From Streptomyces sp. NRRL F-525 (GTDB lineage: Bacteria; Actinomycetota; Actinomycetes; Streptomycetales; Streptomycetaceae), in assembly GCF_000716605.1 (NCBI RefSeq), contig NZ_JNXE01000072.1, positions 1-17,993 of the forward strand: DNA of 17,993 nucleotides, written 5' to 3'. The first letter of the stretch is position 1. Each line of letters begins with the position of its first letter. Positions 1-7,313 of this stretch are shown one piece after another. The position numbers and the translations under genes are program-made. Under the pieces are notes generated by a model. The model searched no databases and was not told the origin of the DNA. It saw nothing but the letters and a program-made list of their open reading frames with translations.

Positions 1-75
1 ACCCCCGGAGGGCCCGTCACCCGCGTGGCCCCGCCGGAAGCGCCCCCCGCCCCCGCCGACCGTAAGGATGCGGGC

Positions 76-465
76 ATGGGTATACGCACGCTCCACCGCC
101 GGACGGCCCAGGTGCGGGCAGCGGGCGACGCTGCCGCGCACGGTGCGCGCCGCCCGCCGGTCCCGGCCCTCTCGGCCGGCGCAAGCACCGCCCGCATCCC
201 CGCCGACCTCGCGATGGCCGTCCAGCACACGGCCGCAGGACTCCGGCGACGCCTCACGTTCCGGGACGACACCGCCGTAGACCCCCGGGAACAGGCCAGA
301 CATCCGCAGGGACCCGCCATCACTCCCACCGGCACCCCTGTGTGGCGGCTCTGGGCCGACCTGGGGCGCGGCTACCTGGACCTCGTCCTCACCCGGCTCC
401 CGAGGTCACCCTCCGCGCACACCATGACGGTGTTCATCGCGCCCCCGCCGGGCGGCTCGGCGTGA
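76..465 (+). CDS. Uncharacterised small protein (129 aa)
   Basis: I do not recognise a domain. The frame is open from a GTG at 25, but ATG 76 is preferred because AAGGA lies 7 nt upstream (64-68). The product is basic at the N-terminus (MGIRTLHRRT), rich in Ala, Arg and Pro in the first half, and has a more ordered end around residues 90-120 containing W-R-L-W-A-D-L-G-R-G-Y-L-D-L. There is no signal peptide or clear membrane segment. Third positions are strongly G/C-biased, which supports coding, and the general look resembles lineage-specific Streptomyces hypothetical proteins. It converges on the DUF4184 gene, with 38 bp between the stop codons. No function can be assigned. Confidence 0.55.
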   Translation: MGIRTLHRRTAQVRAAGDAAAHGARRPPVPALSAGASTARIPADLAMAVQHTAAGLRRRLTFRDDTAVDPREQARHPQGPAITPTGTPVWRLWADLGRGYLDLVLTRLPRSPSAHTMTVFIAPPPGGSA

Positions 466-480
466 CCGAGTCCCCCTCGG
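466..480. terminator. Short hairpin between convergent genes
   Basis: CCGAG and CTCGG form a 5-bp stem with a 5-nt TCCCC loop directly after the stop codon at 465, in the gap between two convergent genes. It could serve as a weak bidirectional terminator, but the stem is short and has no T-tract. Confidence 0.3.
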
Positions 481-503
481 CCCTCCACCGCCCCTGACCA
501 TGC

Positions 504-1367
504 TCAGCGCGAGCCGGCGCTACGGTCCCGCCCCGCGCTGACCTCGGCCGAGCCGGCAGACCCCCCTGCGGCCGCCGGGCGCCACACGCGGACGCCGGCC
601 GCGTACAGCAGCACGCCCAGCACCAGCCCCGCGCCCGCGCCGAAGCACAGGGTCGGGATCAGGTCCCAGGGGGTCGCCGTCGAACCCCAGTAGGCCCACC
701 AGGTCGACGCCCGTTCCGCCGCCGCGGTCAGGGCGCAGGCGGCCAGGACGAGTCCGGCCGCCCAGCGGTCCCGTACCGACAGCTCGGGCACCCCCACCGG
801 CTGGGTGGCCGGAACCTGTCGTAGCGCACGCACCACGAACGCGGTGATCAGCAGCGCGCCGACCGCCGAACTGCCGTACTGCAGCGCCGAGAACAGCGGC
901 CTGCCGCCCACCTCCCGGTCGAGGACGGGGAACAGGCGTACGCCCCACCGGTCGTGGTGCGTGAACGCGTCCCACACGACGTGGGTCAGGCCGCCGAGGA
1001 CCGCCGAGACGTACCACCAGGCGACCAGCGACGGGGTCGCACGCGCGCGTGGAGTGCCGCAGCGCAACAGGGTCGCCGTCCGGGCCTGGCGGGCGCGCGG
1101 GAGCAGGGCCACCAGGGGTTCGCGCAGCAGCAGCCACAGGGCGACCGTGGCCCAGGTGATCGCGACGTCGACCGTGAAGACGCCCGGGAAGGAGTGCGTG
1201 ACCTCACCGAACTCCATCGCCCCGGGGACCGCACTCGCCGCGTAGTACGTCATGTCGGGGGCGAAGGAACCCGCCACCAGCACCGCCGGTACGAGACGCC
1301 CGCGCCCCCGTCCGTCGCCGCGCACGGCGGGCAGTACGGCGGCGGCATGACTCAAGGTGAACGGCAA
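504..1367 (-). CDS. DUF4184 family integral membrane protein (287 aa)
   Basis: The N-terminus LPFTLSHAAAVLP is the typical opening of DUF4184 proteins. Initiation is placed at TTG 1367-1365 because GGGGAG lies about 5 nt upstream; the frame stays open to 1535, but that extension lacks family character. Visible features are the G-S-F-A-P-D-M segment (residues 33-39), a hydrophobic helix around 63-82, an HTHHD-like cluster inside T-H-V-V-W-D-A-F-T-H (128-137) that could bind metal, and further hydrophobic stretches around 117-130, 168-180, 203-215 and 240-258. The family is uncharacterised; the conserved histidines and aspartates resemble membrane-bound metal-dependent hydrolases, but this is inference. 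The C-terminal tail is Ala/Gly/Ser-rich and probably disordered. Confidence 0.85.
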   Translation of the reverse strand: MPFTLSHAAAVLPAVRGDGRGRGRLVPAVLVAGSFAPDMTYYAASAVPGAMEFGEVTHSFPGVFTVDVAITWATVALWLLLREPLVALLPRARQARTATLLRCGTPRARATPSLVAWWYVSAVLGGLTHVVWDAFTHHDRWGVRLFPVLDREVGGRPLFSALQYGSSAVGALLITAFVVRALRQVPATQPVGVPELSVRDRWAAGLVLAACALTAAAERASTWWAYWGSTATPWDLIPTLCFGAGAGLVLGVLLYAAGVRVWRPAAAGGSAGSAEVSAGRDRSAGSR

Positions 1368-1629
1368 CGGGGCTCCCCGTAGGAGACATCGGCATATGGC
1401 CAAGCGGTGAATAACGGTCACGAACGGGTGCCCGTGCAAAGCAAGTTGTCGTAGGGTCGCCTGGGTCCCCGCGCAGGGGAGCACGGGCGGGCGGAGGCAC
1501 CGGAACAGAAGTACACACCATCCGAAAAGCACCACGAGGGCAACCTGCGGGGCGGGTCGACCGTCACAACAGGCGCAGAGGCAACAGACAAAGACGGGCG
1601 CTCGGGCGTCCCTGGGAGGGGTTCACTCC
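1368..1629. other. Divergent intergenic region upstream of lytic transglycosylase
   Basis: This 262-bp region separates two divergent genes. It contains a small inverted repeat (ACGGG-TG-CCCGT, 1424-1435), a possible -10 box TAGGGT at 1452-1457 without a convincing -35, a GC-rich hairpin (CCCCGCGCAGGGG, about 1470-1482) and an 8-bp palindrome GGTCGACC near 1556. The roughly 170 nt between the putative start site and the ATG would give the transglycosylase mRNA a long leader. I looked for the ydaO c-di-AMP riboswitch, which often precedes actinobacterial wall-hydrolase genes, but its conserved core is not visible. Confidence 0.35.
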
Positions 1630-3357
1630 ATGACGGCGCATTTCGGCAGGCGGCTGCGCAAGGGTGCGGCGACGACGGCGGTGGCCGCGGCAGCGGTCGC
1701 GGCACTGTCCGCGTCCCAGGCTCCGGCGGTGACCGGCAGCCACAGAACGCTCGCCACCGGCCAGGCGACGCCCGACGGGAGCACCGACCACAGCGCCACC
1801 GGAGACTCGCCGTACTACACGGACCTCCCGCCCCTGAGCAGCCCCAATCCGAGCCCGAGCGCCAGCCAGTCGCCGTCCATAGGGACCCCGGTCTCGGTGG
1901 GCGAGGCCGAGGCCGGCATCCCGGCGACGATCCTCGACGCCTACAAGAAGGCCGAGACCGAACTCGCCTCCTCCAAGCCCGGCTGCAACCTGCCCTGGCA
2001 ACTCCTCGCCGCCATCGGCAAGGTGGAGTCCGGCCAGGCCCGCGGCGGCCAGGTCGACGCGGACGGCACCACGACCTCCAAGATCCTGGGCCCCGCGCTC
2101 GACGGCAACGGCTTCGCGCTCATCAAGGACACCGACCACGGTCTGTACGACGGCAACAGCACGTACGACCAGGCCGTCGGACCCATGCAGTTCATCCCGT
2201 CCACCTGGGCCTGGGCGGGACGCGACGGCAACGGCGACGGGGTCAAGGACCCCAACAACGTCTACGACGCCGCACTCGCCGCCGGCCACTACCTGTGCCG
2301 CAACGACTGGAACCTGTCGACCGACGCGGGCCTGCGCAGCGCGATCCTCAGCTACAACAACTCGACGGACTACCTGAACACGGTCCTGTCCTGGCTGGAG
2401 TACTACCGCAAGGGCACCCACTCGGTCCCGGACGGCACGGGCACGGTTCCGTCGGGCCGCAGCGACGACAACTCCCCTTCGACTCCTACGACTTCGCCCT
2501 CGTCGTCGACTCCGAGCGCCCCGTCGACCCCCGACCCGACTCCGAGCAAGCCGGGCGGCACCACCAGCCCGTCCGCGCCGGCCAGCCCGACCCCGACGCC
2601 CACTCCCACGCCCACCGACACGGTGGCCAAGCTCGCGGACGCGGGTACGGCGAAGCTCACGGCGGTCGCGGGCGACCAGTTCAGCAAGAGGATCAGCACC
2701 AAGGCCCAGACCTCGGCGGGCAAGACCGTCGCCAAGGTCAGGATCCGGTTCACGATCGTCGGGACCACCGACGCCACGTTCACCGGCGGCGAGAAGGTCG
2801 CCACGGTCACCACCAACGCCTCCGGTGTGGCCGTCGCCCCGGCCCTCCAAGCCGGCGAGACCACCGGTGACTTCACCGTCCGCGCGACCGTCGTCGGCCG
2901 TACGATCGCCGGTCTCGACTACGCGGCCGGCGTCACGCCCCGCGTCGCCGACACCCTGGTCCGCACCAGCACCGCGGCGCTGACCTGCACCCCGGGCGGC
3001 GAGTTCGCCGACCAGGCCGAGGTGAAGGCCACGGAGAACGGCGCGGTCGCCGACAAGGTCGCCGCCACCGCGACCCTCATCAAGGCCGCCGACGACGCCA
3101 CCGAGAACGACAAGGGCCCCTACTTCAAGGACGCGGACGGCAAGACCGTACGCACCCTCACGGGCCTGGCCACGGACGCCGACGGCCTCCTGAAGCTGCC
3201 GAAGCTGTACGCGGACGACACCACCGGCACCTTCCTGCTCCGCATCACCACCACGGGCGGCGCGACCCTCACGGTCGAACTGACCGTGGCGGCGGCCGAC
3301 ACCTCGTCGTCCAGCCCGAGCGCGAGCCCGAGCCCGTCCGCGTCACCGAGCGCGTAG
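1630..3357 (+). CDS. Secreted lytic transglycosylase (MltB-like) with Ig-like C-terminal repeats
   Basis: Predicted secreted 575-aa enzyme cleaving the MurNAc-GlcNAc bond of peptidoglycan. It starts at ATG 1630 with GGGAGGGG about 8 nt upstream. Residues 1-32 form a signal peptide (basic n-region, Ala-rich core), followed by a Ser/Pro linker (about 50-90). The catalytic module spans about 95-262. The likely catalytic acid is Glu133 in A-I-G-K-V-E-S-G; the MltB-type motif A-V-G-P-M-Q-F-I-P-S-T-W lies at 182-193, and D-G-N-G-D-G-V-K-D-P-N-N (199-210) resembles the EF-hand-like Ca site of Slt35/MltB. Cys119 and Cys223 might form a disulfide. A Ser/Thr/Pro linker (271-328) leads to two related beta-rich repeats (about 335-440 and 450-555) and a Ser/Pro tail. 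The C-terminal half is unusual for the family and may be a wall or adhesion module. Confidence 0.88.
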   Translation: MTAHFGRRLRKGAATTAVAAAAVAALSASQAPAVTGSHRTLATGQATPDGSTDHSATGDSPYYTDLPPLSSPNPSPSASQSPSIGTPVSVGEAEAGIPATILDAYKKAETELASSKPGCNLPWQLLAAIGKVESGQARGGQVDADGTTTSKILGPALDGNGFALIKDTDHGLYDGNSTYDQAVGPMQFIPSTWAWAGRDGNGDGVKDPNNVYDAALAAGHYLCRNDWNLSTDAGLRSAILSYNNSTDYLNTVLSWLEYYRKGTHSVPDGTGTVPSGRSDDNSPSTPTTSPSSSTPSAPSTPDPTPSKPGGTTSPSAPASPTPTPTPTPTDTVAKLADAGTAKLTAVAGDQFSKRISTKAQTSAGKTVAKVRIRFTIVGTTDATFTGGEKVATVTTNASGVAVAPALQAGETTGDFTVRATVVGRTIAGLDYAAGVTPRVADTLVRTSTAALTCTPGGEFADQAEVKATENGAVADKVAATATLIKAADDATENDKGPYFKDADGKTVRTLTGLATDADGLLKLPKLYADDTTGTFLLRITTTGGATLTVELTVAAADTSSSSPSASPSPSASPSA

Positions 3358-3380
3358 TCCGGCCGCACGACCGTAGGAAG

Positions 3381-3414
3381 AGGGCGCCCTCCGCTTCGGC
3401 GGGTGGGCGCCTTC
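3381..3414 (+). terminator. Strong Rho-independent-like terminator after lytic transglycosylase
   Basis: GGCGCCC-TCCGC pairs with GCGGG-TGGGCGCC around a TTCG tetraloop about 25 nt after the stop codon at 3357. A short T-containing stretch (CTTCGTCG) follows. The long GC stem with a UUCG loop is typical of streptomycete terminators. Confidence 0.8.
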
Positions 3415-3469
3415 GTCGTGTCCGTACGTCGTGCGTGTGCAACGTGTTCTCATCTCGCCCGCGCGTTGC

Positions 3470-3475
3470 TACGGT
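3470..3475 (+). promoter_or_regulatory. Possible -10 element upstream of small membrane peptide gene
   Basis: TACGGT fits the TANNNT consensus and lies about 90 nt upstream of the ATG at 3562, before the 12-bp repeats. The -35 area (about 3446-3452, TTCTCA/TGTTCT) is weak. An imperfect inverted repeat, AAC-GT-GTT (3441-3448), overlaps that area and could be an operator. Confidence 0.3.
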
Positions 3476-3500
3476 GCCGGACCTGACGACCTATCAGTTC

Positions 3501-3534
3501 CTGAATCAGTCTCTGAATCAGTTGCTGAATCCAT
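3501..3534 (+). repeat. Three tandem 12-bp direct repeats
   Basis: CTGAATCAGT occurs at 3501-3510 and 3513-3522, and a degenerate copy (CTGAATCCAT) lies at 3525-3534, giving a strict 12-bp period. A related partial copy, TATCAGTTC, precedes at 3492. The block is much more AT-rich than its surroundings and lies in the leader or promoter of the small membrane peptide gene. This arrangement suggests an iterated protein-binding site, although the function is unknown. Confidence 0.75.
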
Positions 3535-3561
3535 TCGGTTTCTGTCTGTCGGGAGGCTGGC

Positions 3562-3696
3562 ATGCGTGCCCTGATCGCCGCCGCGACCGGACTCGTGCTC
3601 GCGTTCGCGCTGGTCCTGACCATCACCGCGATGGGCTCGCCGATGGGCAAGACCTCCCCGAAACCGCTGCTGACGACGGTGCCCGCGCACCCGTAA
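3562..3696 (+). CDS. Small membrane/secreted peptide (44 aa), SPW_0924-like
   Basis: This short gene encodes 44 residues: MRALIAAATGLVLAFALVLT, then a short polar segment ending K-P-L-L-T-T-V-P-A-H-P. ATG 3562 is preceded by GGAGG (3552-3556) at a 5-nt spacing, an excellent ribosome-binding site. Residues 4-23 form one hydrophobic helix that could be a signal anchor or uncleaved signal peptide. The sequence resembles the small actinobacterial family annotated as SPW_0924, whose role is not known. Its TAA stop codon is embedded in a perfect 22-bp palindrome, and the DUF3068 gene starts 41 nt downstream, so the two may be co-transcribed or separated by that element. Confidence 0.8.
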   Translation: MRALIAAATGLVLAFALVLTITAMGSPMGKTSPKPLLTTVPAHP

Positions 3697-3715
3697 ACGC
3701 TTGCGCAAGCGTTTA
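3694..3715. promoter_or_regulatory. Perfect 22-bp palindrome, operator-like
   Basis: The arms TAAACGCTTGC and GCAAGCGTTTA form a mismatch-free 22-bp inverted repeat with no spacer. It begins with the TAA stop codon of the small peptide gene and ends 22 nt before the ATG of the DUF3068 gene. Length, symmetry and the central TTGCGCAA resemble LacI/GalR-family operators. In RNA it would make a 9-bp hairpin with a GCGC loop, so attenuation or termination is the alternative, although no T-tract follows. No LacI-type regulator is encoded in the window. Confidence 0.7.
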
Positions 3716-3737
3716 ACTCCCTGGGATGGAGGCCGAG

Positions 3738-4730
3738 ATGCGCCGCAAGGCCAGCCTGATCCTGCTCGCCCTCGCCGTGTTCTTCACGGCGCTGTCCCCG
3801 CTGATGCGCTGGTACGCCTTCCCGCGCCTGGCCAAGATCCCGGCGAACCAGTACCAGGACATGGTCCTGGAGGCGAAGAACGCCACCCTCCTCGACTACG
3901 GCACCATGCAGGCCAAGACGGTCCCCAAGGTCACCATCGTGCAGACCCTCAAGGGCAACGTGGAGGCCGCGAAGAAGATCGACAGGACGGCCGGCCGGGA
4001 CGTCGTCGTCTGGGACGGCCTGTCCTACGTCCAGGGCCCCGACGGCAAGATGGTCTCCTCCATCCCCGAGCGCTACATCTTCGACGCGCACACCCAGGAC
4101 CCCGTCCACGCCACCGGCGAGATGGTCGACGGCGACCCGGTGAAACGGGACGGCATCGAGTTCAAGTGGCCGTTCCTGACGCAGAAACGGGACTACGAGT
4201 ACTTCGACGCGCAGACCCGCACCACCAACCCCATCCACTACAAGGGCACCCAGAACTTCCGCGGCGTCAAGGTCTACTACTTCGAGCAGACCATCCCCTG
4301 GACCAAGGTCCCCTTCCCGAAGACGATGCCCGTGAAGGGCATCACCCCGGAGTCCGTCGCCAAGACGGGCACCACCCGCTGGTACACCACGGTCCGCAGG
4401 TTCTGGGTCGAACCGGTCACCGGAGCACCGGTCTACGGCGAGGAGATCCACAAGGAGGAACTGCGCGGCGGCACCCTCCTGGGGGGCCGGGACAAGGTGA
4501 CGGCGTTCGCCGGTGACGTGAAGATGCGCGAGGACTACATCAAGCACACCGTCGCCCTGGTGAAGTCCAACCGCACCCTCGTCCTGCTGATGGTCTCCTA
4601 CCTCCCCTGGGGCTTCCTGACCCTCGGCCTGCTCCTGCTGGCCCTCTCCCTCTACCTGGAGGCCCGCGGCAGGCGCCCCGGAGACCCCGCCCCCACCGAG
4701 GTCCACGAACCGGAACCGGTCACCGCCTGA
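3738..4730 (+). CDS. DUF3068 / PorA-family membrane protein (330 aa)
   Basis: ATG 3738 is chosen because GGAGG (3728-3732) lies 5 nt upstream; an in-frame ATG at 3726 would overlap that site. The architecture is an N-terminal membrane segment (about 6-22, LILLALAVFFTALSPL), a large extracytoplasmic domain of about 255 residues rich in Tyr, Thr and charged residues, a second membrane helix (about 280-306, Leu-rich) and a charged cytoplasmic tail. This two-TM layout and the sequence character match DUF3068, also called the PorA family, found across actinobacteria. Despite the porin name, a pore function for streptomycete members is not established. The gene sits behind a 22-bp palindrome, and its last 11 bp overlap the 3' end of hrpB on the other strand. 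Confidence 0.85.
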   Translation: MRRKASLILLALAVFFTALSPLMRWYAFPRLAKIPANQYQDMVLEAKNATLLDYGTMQAKTVPKVTIVQTLKGNVEAAKKIDRTAGRDVVVWDGLSYVQGPDGKMVSSIPERYIFDAHTQDPVHATGEMVDGDPVKRDGIEFKWPFLTQKRDYEYFDAQTRTTNPIHYKGTQNFRGVKVYYFEQTIPWTKVPFPKTMPVKGITPESVAKTGTTRWYTTVRRFWVEPVTGAPVYGEEIHKEELRGGTLLGGRDKVTAFAGDVKMREDYIKHTVALVKSNRTLVLLMVSYLPWGFLTLGLLLLALSLYLEARGRRPGDPAPTEVHEPEPVTA

Positions 4731-7239
4731 GCCGCGCGTTGGTGAACCGCGTGGCCTCGGCGGCGGCCGGATCCTCCGGCCACGGATGCTTCGGATACCG
4801 GCCCCGCAACTCGGCCCGCACGCCCTTGTAGCCGTCCTTCCAGAAGGACGCGAGATCGGCGGTGACGGCGGCGGGCCGCCCGGCGGGGGAGAGGAGATGC
4901 ACGAGCACGGGCACCCCGGCGACGCTCGGCGACTCGTGAAGCCCGAACATCTCCTGCAACTTGACGGCGAGCACGGGCTGTTCAGGGTTCCCGTAGTCGA
5001 TCCGGATCCTGGACCCGCTCGGCACGAGAAACCGCTCCGGAGCCAACTCGTCCAACCGCCCCGCGTCCCCCGAGGCCCACGGCAACAACCGCCGCAGCCC
5101 CTGCCCCGCGTCGATCCGTCCCAGATCCCCCCGACGCCGAGCCCGCCCCAACTCCGGCTCCAACCACTCGTCCACACGCGCGTGGAGCGCATCGTCGGAC
5201 ACATCGGGCCAGGGCTCCCCGACATTGAGATGCAGGAACGCCAGCCGCTGCCGCACCACTTGAGCATCGTCGGACCACCGCAACAGCCCGAACCCTTCCT
5301 GCCGCAGCCCGTCGACCAGCGCCTCCCGTACGGCAACGGGGTCGGCGTTCTTCAGAGGCCGCACCGCCAACTCGACGGCCCCGAGCCGCTCGACGCGCCG
5401 CGCCACGACATCGCCGCCGGCCCAGTGGACCTCGTCCACCTCGCTGAGCAGCGCCCCGGCCGCGAACCGGGCGATGTCCTCGTCGACCACGGCCCCGAGC
5501 TGCACGCGTGCGTGCCCCTTGCCGATGGGGCGGTCGGCCACGGCGACGGCGATCCAGGGCGCCCCGCGCAGGGCACTGGCTTCGCCGACTTCGGCACGGG
5601 TGCCGGAGACGAGGAGGTAGGAGCCTCCGTCGGCTTTGGCGACGCGTTCGGGGTAGGCGAGGGCGGCGACGAGTCCGACGGCACGGTCATCGCTTGTGAC
5701 GTCCACTTCTTGAGGGGCGTAACGGGTCGGCGGGCGGGAAATCTCCCCTCCCACGGCCCGCAGCCGCCGAACTTCCGCACGCCACCGCCCGGCATAGGCG
5801 TCCCCTCCACGCCGAGCACTCCGCAAAGCCCCGGCAAGATCATCCCCGTAAGCCCGCGGCGCCTCCTCACTGAGCAGCGCGACAACCTCGGCGCCGGCCG
5901 GACCCGAGTCCAACAGGGCCCGCCCCAGCCGGGGATGGAGCCCCAGCCGGGCCAACTGCACCCCCCGAGCCGTGGCCCGCCCACCCGGGTCGACGGCACC
6001 CACGGCGGCCAACACACCCCGCGCCGCCGCCATCGCCCCGGAGGGAGGGGCGTCCAGCAGCGCCAGCCCCGACGCCCCAGGATCCCCCCAGCACGCCGCC
6101 TGCAGGGCGAACGCCGTCAGATCGGCCACCTTGATCTCCGGCGCCGGAAACCGCGGCAGACGGGAATCCTCGGCCTCGGCCCAGCACCGGTACACCGCCC
6201 CCGGCGCCTCACGCCCGGCCCGCCCCGCCCGCTGCCGCCCGGCAGCCTGCGACGCCCGTACCGTCGCCAACGCGCTCAGCCCGCGCGCGTGATCGACCCG
6301 CGGCTCCCGCGCCAACCCCGAGTCGACGACCACCCGTACACCGGGAATCGTCAGCGAGGACTCCGCCACGGACGTCGCGAGCACGACCCGCCGCCGCGCC
6401 CCGGGGGACAGCACCGCGTCCTGCACGGCGGCCGGTGCCCGCCCGTGCACCTGGAGCACCTCGGCCCCGCCCAGGTCGCCCAACTGCCCGGCCACGCGCG
6501 CGATTTCCCCCACGCCCGGCAGAAAGCACAGCACGTCCCCGTCCCGCTCGCCCAGCGCCCGCCGTACCGTCGACGCCACGTGCGTGAGCAGCGCCGGGTC
6601 CACGCGCATCCCGTGGGGAGGCCGTACGGGACGTACCGGAGGCGTCCAGAGGACCTCCACCGGGTACGCGACACCCTCCGCCTCGACCACCGGCGCATCG
6701 CCCAACAGCCGGGCCCAGCCCTGCGCGTCGGTGGTCGCCGAGGCCGCGACCAGCCGCAACTCGGGCCGCAGGGCCTCCCGTACGTCGATCAGGAAGGCGG
6801 CCACCGTGTCCGCGTCCAGGTGCCGCTCGTGGCACTCGTCCAGGATCACGGCGTCGACGCCCGCCAACTCCTGGTCGCGCTGCAGCCGTTGGAGCAGCAC
6901 GCCGGTCGTGACGACCTCCACGCGTGCGTGCCGTCCGACGACCCGCTCGCCGCGCACGGTGTAGCCGACGCTCTCGCCGACCTTCTCGCCCAGCAGCCAC
7001 GCCATACGCCGGGCCGCCGCCCGCGCCGCGATCCGCCGCGGTTCGGCGACGACCACCCGCCGCGCGGGCCCCTCGTTCCCCTCGCCGAGCAGCCCGGCCA
7101 GCGCGAGCGGCACCAGCGTCGTCTTGCCGGTGCCGGGCGGCGCGACGAGCACGGCCGCACCGCCCGCCTCCAGGGCGGCGTCGAGTCCGGGCAGGGCACT
7201 GCGGACGGGCAGCGCGTCGAGGGCGTCGTAGCGGATCAC
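4720..7239 (-). CDS. hrpB: ATP-dependent RNA helicase HrpB (839 aa)
   Basis: This is a DEAH/RHA-type helicase of full family length. Visible motifs are Walker A G-T-G-K-T-T (36-41), motif Ia E-P-R-R (66-69), motif II D-E-C-H (134-137), motif III S-A-T (167-169), the A-T-S-V-A-E-S-S-L-T-I motif V region (288-298) and motif VI Q-R-A-G-R-A-G-R (336-343). The C-terminal half contains the HA2/HrpB-specific region, ending P-W-P-E-D-P with A-T-R-F-T-N. It starts at GTG 7239, seven residues before the predicted core. HrpB proteins are ATP-dependent helicases with poorly defined roles in bacterial RNA metabolism. The SAM methyltransferase gene lies 74 bp upstream on the same strand, so co-transcription is possible. 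The 3' end overlaps the DUF3068 gene by 11 bp. Confidence 0.96.
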   Translation of the reverse strand: MIRYDALDALPVRSALPGLDAALEAGGAAVLVAPPGTGKTTLVPLALAGLLGEGNEGPARRVVVAEPRRIAARAAARRMAWLLGEKVGESVGYTVRGERVVGRHARVEVVTTGVLLQRLQRDQELAGVDAVILDECHERHLDADTVAAFLIDVREALRPELRLVAASATTDAQGWARLLGDAPVVEAEGVAYPVEVLWTPPVRPVRPPHGMRVDPALLTHVASTVRRALGERDGDVLCFLPGVGEIARVAGQLGDLGGAEVLQVHGRAPAAVQDAVLSPGARRRVVLATSVAESSLTIPGVRVVVDSGLAREPRVDHARGLSALATVRASQAAGRQRAGRAGREAPGAVYRCWAEAEDSRLPRFPAPEIKVADLTAFALQAACWGDPGASGLALLDAPPSGAMAAARGVLAAVGAVDPGGRATARGVQLARLGLHPRLGRALLDSGPAGAEVVALLSEEAPRAYGDDLAGALRSARRGGDAYAGRWRAEVRRLRAVGGEISRPPTRYAPQEVDVTSDDRAVGLVAALAYPERVAKADGGSYLLVSGTRAEVGEASALRGAPWIAVAVADRPIGKGHARVQLGAVVDEDIARFAAGALLSEVDEVHWAGGDVVARRVERLGAVELAVRPLKNADPVAVREALVDGLRQEGFGLLRWSDDAQVVRQRLAFLHLNVGEPWPDVSDDALHARVDEWLEPELGRARRRGDLGRIDAGQGLRRLLPWASGDAGRLDELAPERFLVPSGSRIRIDYGNPEQPVLAVKLQEMFGLHESPSVAGVPVLVHLLSPAGRPAAVTADLASFWKDGYKGVRAELRGRYPKHPWPEDPAAAEATRFTNARLRR

Positions 7240-7313
7240 GACCCCAGTGTCGTACGCCGTGCGAAACGACCTCTACGCGCGCGTGCCCGCGTTCCGTCAG
7301 CCCCTGAGTGGTT

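Noticed and set aside
1394..1416. Possible MtrA-type direct repeat (GTGAC / TTCAC on the minus strand) between DUF4184 and the transglycosylase
   Set aside because: Only a partial match to the GTNAC-type half sites and the spacing is not convincing.
1440..1600. Possible ydaO (c-di-AMP) riboswitch ahead of the lytic transglycosylase gene
   Set aside because: The position and gene type fit, but the conserved core elements of the family are not visible; only generic GC-rich hairpins are present.
1564..2850. 428-codon minus-strand frame opposite the lytic transglycosylase
   Set aside because: It lies antisense to a clear secreted enzyme and has Arg/Gly-rich shadow composition.
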